Assembly (NCBI GenBank): GCA_964390645.1 | Contig: CAYMLL010000426.1 | Coordinates: forward strand, 1-5,307 | Origin: CAYMLL01 sp964390645 | Lineage (GTDB): Bacteria; Planctomycetota; UBA8108 | Length of the DNA: 5,307 nt | Reading direction: 5' to 3' | In this document: positions 1-5,279 of the stretch, in pieces | How positions within the stretch are numbered: position 1 is the stretch's first letter | Layout of the letters: every line of letters begins with the position of its first letter | Notes under the pieces: model-generated | Told to the model about the DNA's origin: nothing | Seen by the model: only the letters and a program-made list of their open reading frames with translations | The model's database searches: none | Position numbers and translations under genes: made by a program

Positions 1-1756
1 CACCGTTGACGTCGGTGATCAGCAGCTCGACGAGGCGCGTGTTGTCGGTGCCGAGATCCCCCGCGAAGGTCAGGTTGCCGCCGGTCGTGGAGACGCCGAG
101 CTGGAAGGCCAGCGCGTTGAGCGTGCTCGACATGTGGATGACGGTGTGGCCGTCGGCGTTGGTGCCGAAGCCGAAGGCGTAGCCGTCGGGAGCGCAGTTC
201 GGAGCGTCGGCGCAGTCCGGGTCGTCACAGTCGACGGCTCCGTCGTCGTCGTTGTCGATCCCGTCGTCGCAGATCTCGACAGGCGGGGCGCCGCAGTCGT
301 CATCAGCGGCGTCAGCCAACCCGTCGCAGTCGTTGTCAACGCCGTCGTCGCAGATCTCGGCGACGGGGACACAGCCGCCACGGATCACACCGTGAGTCAG
401 CGTCGCGGGCAGCTGCGCCGTGCCCCCGACCGTGATGTTGATCGCCACCGGGGGCGACGGCGCGTTGCACAGCGCGTTGTCCCGGAGGCGCACGACCGTG
501 CCCTCCGCCGGAGGGTCAGCCGTGACGTTGATCGGCAGGAAGGCCAGCGAGTTGCGCTGCACCGTCAGCGCCGCCGGGGCGATGAAGGACAGCACGACCG
601 CCGAGATGAAGCCCGAGGGGCCGCCCTCGCCACAGGCGCCGACCGCCGTGGAGACGTTGAAGGACGGCGCCACGCGCGCCGAGTTGGCATCGGTTCCACA
701 GAGGAACTCGTCGCCGGGGACCGCGCAGCCGTGGTCGCCCAGAGCCACGAATGCCGGATCGAGCTCGACGCCGTAGGACCAGCCCTGGACGTTCTCGGAG
801 ACGGTCCCGGTGACGACGATCGCCGTCACGCTCTGGCCCGCCCCACTGTCGACCTCATGGGGTCCGTCGGCCTGCAGACCGTCCACGCCCTCGTCGTCGA
901 AGACGATCTCGAGGGTGTCGTCGATGCAGTTGTCGTCCCCTTCGCAGAAGGGCTCGATGATTCCGTCTCCCCCCGGATCGGGGCAGAAGGCGTCGCAGTC
1001 CGGGTCGGCGCAGTCGGCGGCGCCGTCCCCGTCGTTGTCGATGCCGTCGGCGCAGAGAGCGGCCGTGTTCTCCGGGTCGCCACCACCACCATTTGGCCCC
1101 ACGATCACGCCGTGAACCAGCGACGCGGGCAGCTGCGCCGTGCCCCCGACCGTGATGTTGATCGCCACCGGGGGCGACGGCGCGTTGCACAGCGCGTTGT
1201 CCCGGAGGCGCACGACCGTGCCCTCCGCCGGAGGGTCAGCCGTGACGTTGATCGGCAGGAAGGCCAGCGAGTTGCGCTGCACCGTCAGCGCCGCCGGGGC
1301 GATGAAGGACAGCACGACCGCCGAGATGAAGCCCGAGGGGCCGCCCTCGCCACAGGCGCCGACCGCCGTGGAGACGTTGAAGGACGGCGCCACGCGCGCC
1401 GAGTTGGCATCGGTTCCACAGAGGAACTCGTCGCCGGGGACCGCGCAGCCGTGGTCGCCCAGAGCCACGAACGCCGGGTCGAGCTCGACGCCGTAGGACC
1501 AGCCCTGGACGTTCTCCGAGACGGTCCCGGTGACGACGATCGCCGTCACGCTCTGGCCCGCCCCACTCTCGACCTCATGGGGTCCGTCGGCCTGCAGGCC
1601 GTCCACGCCCCCGTCGTCGAAGACGATCTCGAGGGTGTCGTTGATGCAGTTGTCGTCGCCTTCGCAGAAGGTCTCGACAATTCCGTCCTGCGCCCGAACC
1701 GCCGCCGTCGAGGCGAGAATCGTCGCCGCTGCCAGGATCGTCCAAAGCCGTTTCAT
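1..1756 (-). CDS. Exported protein with duplicated cohesin-like domains and MopE-type motifs, 3' end outside window
   Basis: 585 residues are visible and the frame is still open at the left edge. The ATG at 1756 is chosen because GGAGGG lies six bases upstream and the start gives a clear signal peptide (MKRLWTILAAATILASTAAVRA, cleavage about residue 22). Mature layout: cohesin-like copy 1 (24-218); an Asp/Cys metal-binding motif (C235-C254); copy 2 (264-458), nearly identical to copy 1; two more metal-binding motifs (C469-C488 and C496-C515); then from C521 the start of the Cys-bounded domain that is repeated four times in the upstream gene. The visible part ends in LGTDNTRLVELLITDVNG, against LGTDPERLVELLMTDVNG in the neighbour. 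It is probably secreted or surface exposed. No catalytic residues are recognisable. More repeat domains and perhaps a dockerin would be expected beyond the edge, by analogy with the neighbour. It could share a transcript with the upstream gene, but a 182-bp gap leaves room for its own promoter. Confidence 0.93.
   Translation of the reverse strand, partial: MKRLWTILAAATILASTAAVRAQDGIVETFCEGDDNCINDTLEIVFDDGGVDGLQADGPHEVESGAGQSVTAIVVTGTVSENVQGWSYGVELDPAFVALGDHGCAVPGDEFLCGTDANSARVAPSFNVSTAVGACGEGGPSGFISAVVLSFIAPAALTVQRNSLAFLPINVTADPPAEGTVVRLRDNALCNAPSPPVAINITVGGTAQLPASLVHGVIVGPNGGGGDPENTAALCADGIDNDGDGAADCADPDCDAFCPDPGGDGIIEPFCEGDDNCIDDTLEIVFDDEGVDGLQADGPHEVDSGAGQSVTAIVVTGTVSENVQGWSYGVELDPAFVALGDHGCAVPGDEFLCGTDANSARVAPSFNVSTAVGACGEGGPSGFISAVVLSFIAPAALTVQRNSLAFLPINVTADPPAEGTVVRLRDNALCNAPSPPVAINITVGGTAQLPATLTHGVIRGGCVPVAEICDDGVDNDCDGLADAADDDCGAPPVEICDDGIDNDDDGAVDCDDPDCADAPNCAPDGYAFGFGTNADGHTVIHMSSTLNALAFQLGVSTTGGNLTFAGDLGTDNTRLVELLITDVNG
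212..352 (-). other. Two consecutive MopE-type metal-binding motifs
   Basis: Codes residues 469-515. Two copies of CDDG(V/I)DND start 27 residues apart (C469 and C496) and are joined by a GAPPVEI linker. The first has DNDCDG with an internal Cys; the second has DNDDDG and ends CDDPDC. They separate cohesin-like copy 2 from the domain that begins at C521. The second motif resembles the single motif after copy 1 more than it resembles its immediate neighbour, which fits an insertion of one motif after the module duplicated. Confidence 0.75.
383..967 (-). repeat. Tandem module copy 2 (195-residue cohesin-like domain)
   Basis: Second copy of the module, coding residues 264-458. The differences from copy 1 cluster at the two ends (389-403 and 752-959), leaving 404-751 without a single change even at silent third positions. 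Several of the differences are silent (for example at 752, 758, 797, 878 and 938) and others are mild replacements (E/D at 848, G/E at 891, N/D at 922). Unlike copy 1, this copy is followed by two metal-binding motifs and then a new domain type. Confidence 0.9.
995..1054 (-). other. MopE-type Asp/Cys metal-binding motif between the two modules
   Basis: Codes residues 235-254, with pattern C-x-DGIDNDGDG-x5-C-x-DPDC. This fits the short motif CxDGxDNDxDGxxDxxDxDC found in MopE-like and other exported bacterial proteins and annotated as a putative metal-binding motif. The Asp ladder suggests calcium or another divalent metal, with a disulfide between flanking Cys. It acts here as a linker between the two cohesin-like copies. 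Confidence 0.75.
1103..1687 (-). repeat. Tandem module copy 1 (195-residue cohesin-like domain)
   Basis: First of two in-frame copies spaced exactly 720 bp apart, coding residues 24-218 of the partial gene, directly after the signal peptide. By direct comparison it differs from copy 2 at 15 of 585 positions, and 348 consecutive bases (1124-1471) are identical. The domain has a Cys-rich lead (CEGDDNC), then beta-strand-like segments including GWSYGVELDP, ISAVVLSF and INITVGG. These align with AFSYGVRHDP, LHAVVLSL and IVITVAG in the neighbouring protein. The pattern of a hydrophobic strand followed by DPA resembles cohesin and related beta-sandwich domains. That family assignment is an inference. 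Confidence 0.9.
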
Positions 1757-1762
1757 CGAAAA

Positions 1763-1768
1763 CCCTCC
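1763..1768 (-). promoter_or_regulatory. Ribosome binding site of the partial gene
   Basis: GGAGGG on the minus strand lies six bases (TTTTCG) upstream of the ATG at 1756. It fixes the start at MKRLW, giving a Lys-Arg n-region followed by a hydrophobic signal core. Confidence 0.85.
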
Positions 1769-1776
1769 GGGAACTT

Positions 1777-1802
1777 CAACCTTGATTCGCAACCTTGATT
1801 CG
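1777..1802. repeat. 13-bp perfect tandem direct repeat in the spacer
   Basis: CAACCTTGATTCG occurs twice head to tail (1777-1789 and 1790-1802), followed by a degenerate third piece (AAACCTTG, 1803-1810). It lies 9 bases upstream of the partial gene's ribosome binding site, so it is within the leader or promoter region. It may be a regulator site, or simply a slippage duplication. Confidence 0.8.
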
Positions 1803-1850
1803 AAACCTTGCTCACCAGCCCGGTGCCGACACACCAGCGGCGAACGATCA

Positions 1851-1865
1851 CCTCGCGACGCGAGG
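1851..1865. repeat. 15-bp palindrome CCTCGCG-A-CGCGAGG
   Basis: Perfect inverted repeat with 7-bp arms around a single central base, between the two genes. It lies 73 bp past the stop codon of the upstream gene. As RNA it could form a 6-bp stem with a 3-base loop, but no T-run follows on either side, so it is not a clear intrinsic terminator. An operator or a weak hairpin are the alternatives. Confidence 0.5.
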
Positions 1866-1938
1866 GCCCGTCGGCGCCGCCGCATCCATCCGCGCCACGG
1901 AACCGAGAGATCGACGACCCGAAAGTGGCCCGACCCGT

Positions 1939-4900
1939 TCACTGGCAATTCGACTGCGCGCATGCGGCCAGGCCGTCGTCCGTCGGGTCGATGCTGCACG
2001 AGAAGAACGGGGCCGGAAGCGCCGGGCCAGCGTTGAACTTCCAGTTCAGCAGGTGGATACCATCCGTCATCAGAAGCTGTCCGTCATCGTCCGCGTCGAG
2101 AACATCCTCGCACTCGAACCGACGCGGTAGAGCGCCGACCAGCGACATCAGGATCAGCACGGCGTCGCTGACGTTCACCCGATCGTTGCCGTCCGCGTCG
2201 CCGCGGAAGAAGCGGACGTCGCGCACGAGCTCGACGACCAGCAACTCGTTCGCGTCGCAGTCATCACCTGCCGAGGTGGCCGGGATGCGGTTGGCGTCGT
2301 CGTCGAGGTCGGACACGTAGCAGACGAAGAAGCCGGCGCCGGTCCCCGGGTCGAGGTCGAAGGCGAGGAAGTCACCGTCCTCGAAGCCCGCCAGGGCTGC
2401 TCCGCGCGAGATGTTCGACACGGCCGAGGCATCGGTGATCATCCGGTTGAGCTCGAGGGGGTCCACCGAGTCGCCGACACTGTCGGTCATCAGGACCTCG
2501 ACGAGGCGCTCGGCGTCGGTGCCGAGACTGTCCGTGAACCGGAAGGTCGAGCCATCGGCGCCGGCCTCGATCGCGACGCCGAGCTGGAACCCCAGAAGCT
2601 GCTGTGCGTTGCGACTCGACAGGACGACCTGGTCGGCGCCTCGGGCGTCGAGCGTGGCGGTCGTCGGCTGCGGCCCGAAGAAGACCGCGAAGTCGGCCGG
2701 GGCGCAGTCCGTCGGCTCGACGTCGAGCGAGACGACGAGGAGCTCGTTGAGCGGGCAGCCGTCACCGGCCGTCGCCGGGATCTTGTTCTCGTCGCCGTCG
2801 AGGTCGGACACGTAGCCGACGAAGAAGCCCGGGCCGCCGACCCCGGGCTCGAGGTCGACGGCGAGGAAGTCGCCGCCCTCGAAGTCGGTGATCGCGGCGC
2901 CGCGGGCCAGGTCGAGAACGACACCGGAGCTCGCCAGTAGCGTGTTCGGCGTCGCCGGCGCGATCGAGTCGCCGACATCGTTCGTGAAGAGGATCTCGAC
3001 GAGGCGATCGGCGTCGGTGCCGAGCTCGCCCGACAGCTCGAACGTGAAGCCACCGTCCGCCGGGCGAACCGCGACGCCGAACTGCACCCCGAGAAGCGGG
3101 TCGGAGCTGCGGCTCGAGATCGCGAAGGAGGCCTCCCCGGTCGCGTCGATGCGTCCGGCGCGGGGGGCGGATCCGAAGTAGAGCGCGTTGTCGTGACAGT
3201 CGGTGTCGCCCGGCTCGACCTCGACGACCAGCAGCTCGTTGAGAAAGCAGCCACCCGCCTGCGTCGACGGAATCACGTTCTCGTTGCCGTCGAGGTCCGA
3301 GACGTAGCCGACGAAGAAGCCGGGACCGCCGACGCCGGGCTCGAGGTCGACGGCGAGGAAGTCTCCGGGGGAGAAGTCCCTCGTCGCCGCACCGCGGCCG
3401 ACGCCCAGCACCTGCGCCGAGCTCGAGAGCGCCCGGTTCGGGGTCGCAGGCGTGATGCTGTCGCCGAGCTCGTCGGTCATCAGGATCTCGACGAGACGCT
3501 CGGGGTCGGTGCCGAGCTCGGAAGAGAACGCGTACCGGACGCCGTCCGCGTGGTCGATCGTGCGGCCACCGAGCTGGAATCCGAGCAGCGCACGCGCGTT
3601 CGTCGAGGAGATCGAGAAGGTCGTGTCGCCGCGCGCGTCGTGGTCCACATCGGTGCCCTCGCGGCCGAAGTAGATCGCGAAGGGCGGGCACTCGCCGGCC
3701 GGAGCTTCGAGCTCGACGGTCAGCACCTCGTTGAGCGGACAGTCGCCGCCGAAGCCCTCGCCCGTCGCCGGTATGCGGTTCTCGTCGCCGTCGAGGTCGG
3801 TGACGTAGCCGACGAAGAAGCCGGGGCCGCCGACGCCCGGCTCGAGGTCGAACGCGAGGAAGTCGCCGGGGGCGAGGTCCCGCGTCGCCGCGCCGTGGGA
3901 GATTCCGGTGATCGCCACGCGACCGGTCGTCACCTGGTTGCCGATGGCGGGAGTCCGCGAGTCGCCGTTGACGTCGGTCATCAGGAGCTCGACGAGGCGC
4001 TCGGGGTCGGTGCCGAGCTGGCTCGAGAACCGATAGGTGAAGGTGCTGGCGTTGTCGACGCGAGCCGCGCCGAGCTGGAATCCGAGCAGCGGCAGCGAGT
4101 TGCGCGTCGAGATCGTGAAGCCGGCCTGCCCGACCGCATCGACGGTCTCGACCCCGGTCGAGCCGCCGAAGTAGAACGCGTCTTCGAAGCAGTCTCCCAC
4201 CGGCGGCTCGCAGACGCACTCCTGACACTCGGGGTCGTCGCCGTCGACGAGCCGGTCGCCGTCGTCATCGACGCCGTTCTCGCAGTCCTCCGGCGGGATG
4301 TCGACGCGGCGCACGATGCCGTCGGAGAGCACTCGTGGCTGGCGGCTGCGTCCGGCGACCGTGATCACGATGTCGAGCGGCTCGGCGGCCGGCTGCGCGA
4401 GGTCGTCGACGACCCGGATGCGGGAGCCCTCGAGGCCGGCGTCGGCGATGAGCCGGTACGACGCCCGCGCCACGACGTGCCGCCCCGTCGGCAGAGCGGT
4501 GTCGGGGTTGACCAGCGACAGCACGACCGCGTGGAGGAAGCCGCCGTCGACGGGCACGATCTGGACGAGCCCGTTGTCGACGACGTTGTCGAGGAGCGTG
4601 TCGTCGGTGCGGATCGAGCCGGGGATGAGCTCGAGCACCGCGGGGTCATGGCGCACGCCGTAGGAGAACGCCTGCAGCGGCTCGGACTCGACGTCGACGA
4701 CGATCTCCGCGTCGATGCGGATGCCGTCCTGAAACTCCCGGTAGCGAAAGACGGGCGTCCTGATGATACCGACGAGCGGGAACACGACCCCGATGCGATC
4801 GTCGACACAGCGGCAGTCCTCGCCCGGACAGTTGTTCGCGGGCGTGTCCTCGCAGTAGTCCCGATCGACATCCTGGGCCGGCAGCGGTCGCGCCGGCAGC

Positions 4901-4953
4901 CAGCTCGACACGACCAGCGAGAGCGTCCAGGTCAGAGCGGCAACCCTAGCCAT
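1939..4953 (-). CDS. Exported multidomain repeat protein with C-terminal dockerin (function unknown)
   Basis: Complete 1004-residue protein. The ATG at 4953 is preceded by GGGAGGA five bases upstream and opens a signal peptide (residues 1-26, hydrophobic core ALTWTLSLVVSSWL, likely cleavage after LPA). Mature domains in order: a short Cys-rich N-terminus (34-49); a cohesin-like beta domain (about 70-215, with SYGVRHDPAVLEL and GFLHAVVLSL); an Asp-rich metal-binding motif (C224-C243); four tandem copies of an unrecognised domain of about 165 residues (255-421, 422-585, 586-749, 750-910); and a dockerin type I-like duplicated calcium loop (about 915-975) with a Cys-containing tail ending NCQ. 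No enzyme domain, transmembrane helix after the signal, or sorting signal such as LPXTG or PEP-CTERM is seen. The inferred role is an extracellular or surface-bound structural, adhesive or scaffold protein, held through the dockerin to a cohesin-bearing partner. The next gene on the same strand, 182 bp downstream, shares the same modules. The reading frame is secure; the function is unknown. Confidence 0.95.
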   Translation of the reverse strand: MARVAALTWTLSLVVSSWLPARPLPAQDVDRDYCEDTPANNCPGEDCRCVDDRIGVVFPLVGIIRTPVFRYREFQDGIRIDAEIVVDVESEPLQAFSYGVRHDPAVLELIPGSIRTDDTLLDNVVDNGLVQIVPVDGGFLHAVVLSLVNPDTALPTGRHVVARASYRLIADAGLEGSRIRVVDDLAQPAAEPLDIVITVAGRSRQPRVLSDGIVRRVDIPPEDCENGVDDDGDRLVDGDDPECQECVCEPPVGDCFEDAFYFGGSTGVETVDAVGQAGFTISTRNSLPLLGFQLGAARVDNASTFTYRFSSQLGTDPERLVELLMTDVNGDSRTPAIGNQVTTGRVAITGISHGAATRDLAPGDFLAFDLEPGVGGPGFFVGYVTDLDGDENRIPATGEGFGGDCPLNEVLTVELEAPAGECPPFAIYFGREGTDVDHDARGDTTFSISSTNARALLGFQLGGRTIDHADGVRYAFSSELGTDPERLVEILMTDELGDSITPATPNRALSSSAQVLGVGRGAATRDFSPGDFLAVDLEPGVGGPGFFVGYVSDLDGNENVIPSTQAGGCFLNELLVVEVEPGDTDCHDNALYFGSAPRAGRIDATGEASFAISSRSSDPLLGVQFGVAVRPADGGFTFELSGELGTDADRLVEILFTNDVGDSIAPATPNTLLASSGVVLDLARGAAITDFEGGDFLAVDLEPGVGGPGFFVGYVSDLDGDENKIPATAGDGCPLNELLVVSLDVEPTDCAPADFAVFFGPQPTTATLDARGADQVVLSSRNAQQLLGFQLGVAIEAGADGSTFRFTDSLGTDAERLVEVLMTDSVGDSVDPLELNRMITDASAVSNISRGAALAGFEDGDFLAFDLDPGTGAGFFVCYVSDLDDDANRIPATSAGDDCDANELLVVELVRDVRFFRGDADGNDRVNVSDAVLILMSLVGALPRRFECEDVLDADDDGQLLMTDGIHLLNWKFNAGPALPAPFFSCSIDPTDDGLAACAQSNCQ
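1942..2223 (-). other. C-terminal dockerin type I-like domain and Cys tail
   Basis: Codes residues 911-1004. Two calcium loops are visible. Loop 1 has D919, D921, N923, N927 and D930 at positions 1, 3, 5, 9 and 12. Loop 2 has D953, D955, D957 and D964 at 1, 3, 5 and 12, but Leu961 at position 9. Each is followed by a hydrophobic helix (AVLILMSLVGAL and GIHLLNWKF). The tail carries PFFSCSIDPTDDGLAAC, a Cys/DPT-D-GL pattern typical of the dockerin-bearing ends of exported proteins in Planctomycetota-like bacteria. In cellulosome systems dockerins dock to cohesins; in bacteria of this kind the partner is usually unknown. Confidence 0.85.
2224..4191 (-). repeat. Four tandem copies of an unrecognised Cys-bounded domain of about 165 residues
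   Basis: Unit borders by residue are 255-421, 422-585, 586-749 and 750-910 (DNA 3691-4191, 3199-3690, 2707-3198, 2224-2706). Each unit opens with C-x3-4-A-x-(Y/F)FG, then (I/L)SSRN-x3-LLGFQLG in most copies, LGTD-x2-RLVE(I/L)LMTD, GDS-x-(T/A)PATPN in the middle copies, RGAA-x-DF-x2-GDFLA-(V/F)DLEPG, GGPGFFVGYVSDLDG, IPAT, and C-x-LNELLVVE. The LGTD landmark recurs at residues 313, 480, 644 and 810, a period of 164-167. Copies 1-3 are closest to each other. Copy 4 is the most divergent, with TGAGFFVCYV and DLDDDAN in place of the usual run. I do not recognise this as a named family; a beta-rich fold is likely from the alternating hydrophobic pattern. Confidence 0.9.
4225..4284 (-). other. MopE-type metal-binding motif in the dockerin protein
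   Basis: Codes residues 224-243 with C-ENGVDDDGDRLVDGDDPE-C, the same Asp ladder bounded by Cys as in the neighbouring gene. It sits at the junction between the N-terminal cohesin-like domain and the first of the four long repeats, the same relative place as in the partial gene. A short Cys-rich linker (QECVCEPPVGDC) follows. Confidence 0.75.
4309..4746 (-). other. Cohesin-like N-terminal domain of the dockerin protein
   Basis: Codes about residues 70-215. Three segments line up with the duplicated modules of the neighbour: QAFSYGVRHDPAVLEL with QGWSYGVELDPAFVAL; GFLHAVVLSL with GFISAVVLSF; LDIVITVAG with VAINITVGG. The order and spacing are kept. The pattern resembles carrier or cohesin beta-sandwich domains (a strand, then DPAVL). 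Homology between the two genes is clear by eye; membership of the cohesin family is inferred and would need a profile search. Confidence 0.55.
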
Positions 4954-4958
4954 GGGTG

Positions 4959-4965
4959 TCCTCCC
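4959..4965 (-). promoter_or_regulatory. Ribosome binding site of the dockerin protein gene
   Basis: GGGAGGA on the minus strand ends five bases before the ATG at 4953, which is good spacing. It supports this start, which also gives a proper signal peptide. Confidence 0.85.
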
Positions 4966-5105
4966 GATTCGATTCCGGACGATCGAGCGCGCCGCGGCGC
5001 TGCCTCGTTCCGGAACCGCGGCGACCCGGCGAAGAATTCCGGGACCATCCGGTCCACGGCCCTTCGCGAGCCTTTCCCCGTTCCGTATGAGCTCGACCTC
5101 GAGCC

Positions 5106-5125
5106 GTCACGGCCCTCGCCGTGAC
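5106..5125. repeat. Perfect 8-bp inverted repeat with 4-base loop
   Basis: GTCACGGC and GCCGTGAC flank CCTC. It lies about 150 bp upstream of the start codon of the dockerin protein gene. It has no T-run on either side, so it is a poor terminator candidate. It could be a regulator-binding palindrome or a leader hairpin if transcription starts upstream of it. Confidence 0.6.
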
Positions 5126-5240
5126 TCGTGGTCGCAAGATACCGTTCAGCGCGATTCTCCCGGGGCCCACGCGGCTCCGGAACCGACCGACCCGCTTTCC
5201 AAGCCCGACGCTGAACCGGAAAGAGCCGGGCCGGAAACAA

Positions 5241-5279
5241 GAAGCGCCCCGGCGGTGCGCTGGACCGTCGGGGCGTTTC
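5241..5279 (-). terminator. Intrinsic terminator hairpin
   Basis: Arms 5241-5255 and 5265-5279 pair over 15 bp (13 Watson-Crick and two G-U pairs) around a 9-base loop. The core is CGCCCCG/CGGGGCG. Read on the minus strand, the stem ends in CTTC and runs into TTGTTTCC, a T-rich tail. On the plus strand the stem itself ends in GTTTC and is followed by TCCCC, which is weaker. It most likely ends a minus-strand gene outside the right edge and insulates the leader of the 4953 gene. It could act in both directions. Confidence 0.75.

Larger units (their letters stand above)
1757..1938 (-). other. 182-bp spacer between the two repeat-protein genes
   Basis: Noncoding by position and composition. It contains the 15-bp palindrome, the 13-bp tandem repeat and the ribosome binding site of the downstream gene. 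I see no convincing -35/-10 pair and no intrinsic terminator with a T-tract. The sequence therefore does not settle whether the two genes share a transcript. Confidence 0.6.
4954..5240 (-). promoter_or_regulatory. Leader/promoter region of the dockerin protein gene
   Basis: 287 bp without a believable gene, between the terminator hairpin and the start codon. It should hold the promoter for the 4953 gene. I find no clear sigma70 hexamer pair. Structures seen are the 8-bp stem hairpin at 5106-5125, a 10-bp palindrome GTTCCGGAAC (5007-5016) and a 12-bp palindrome GCGCCGCGGCGC (4989-5000). CCGGAA or its complement recurs several times (near 4975, 5011, 5178, 5217 and 5232). Confidence 0.5.

Noticed and set aside
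212..352. Short GTC/GAC-rich repeats that look like a CRISPR or microsatellite
   Set aside because: They are explained by the coding of Asp-rich metal-binding motifs in frame. There are no spacers of regular length.
383..1687. Insertion sequence or other mobile element as the source of the 720-bp repeat
   Set aside because: The copies are in the same orientation, keep the reading frame, code the protein's own domain, and have no terminal inverted repeats or transposase.
134..1798. Long plus-strand open frame of 554 codons
   Set aside because: It lies antisense to the partial gene and crosses its start and signal peptide. Its product is Arg/Val/Asp-rich with no domain, and it arises from the high third-position GC of the real gene. 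The minus frame has a signal peptide, ribosome binding site and recognisable motifs.
1851..1865. Palindrome as an intrinsic terminator of the dockerin protein gene
   Set aside because: The loop would have one to three bases and no T-tract follows on the minus strand. It is kept only as a palindrome.
3193..5124. Long plus-strand open frame of 643 codons
   Set aside because: It is antisense to the four-repeat gene and merely mirrors its repeats. It shows no signal peptide or known motif, and its composition is typical of a GC-rich shadow frame.
5133..5149. Possible sigma54 promoter (CTGAACGG-TATC-TTGC on the minus strand)
   Set aside because: The TTGC half fits, but the essential GG of the upstream element is GA. 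A single half-match in GC-rich DNA is not enough.
4932..5240. Minus-strand frames of 102 and 74 codons in the leader region
   Set aside because: They overlap the start of the real gene in another frame, are rich in Arg/Gly/Ser, have no ribosome binding site I can support, and would run through the hairpin and palindromes.
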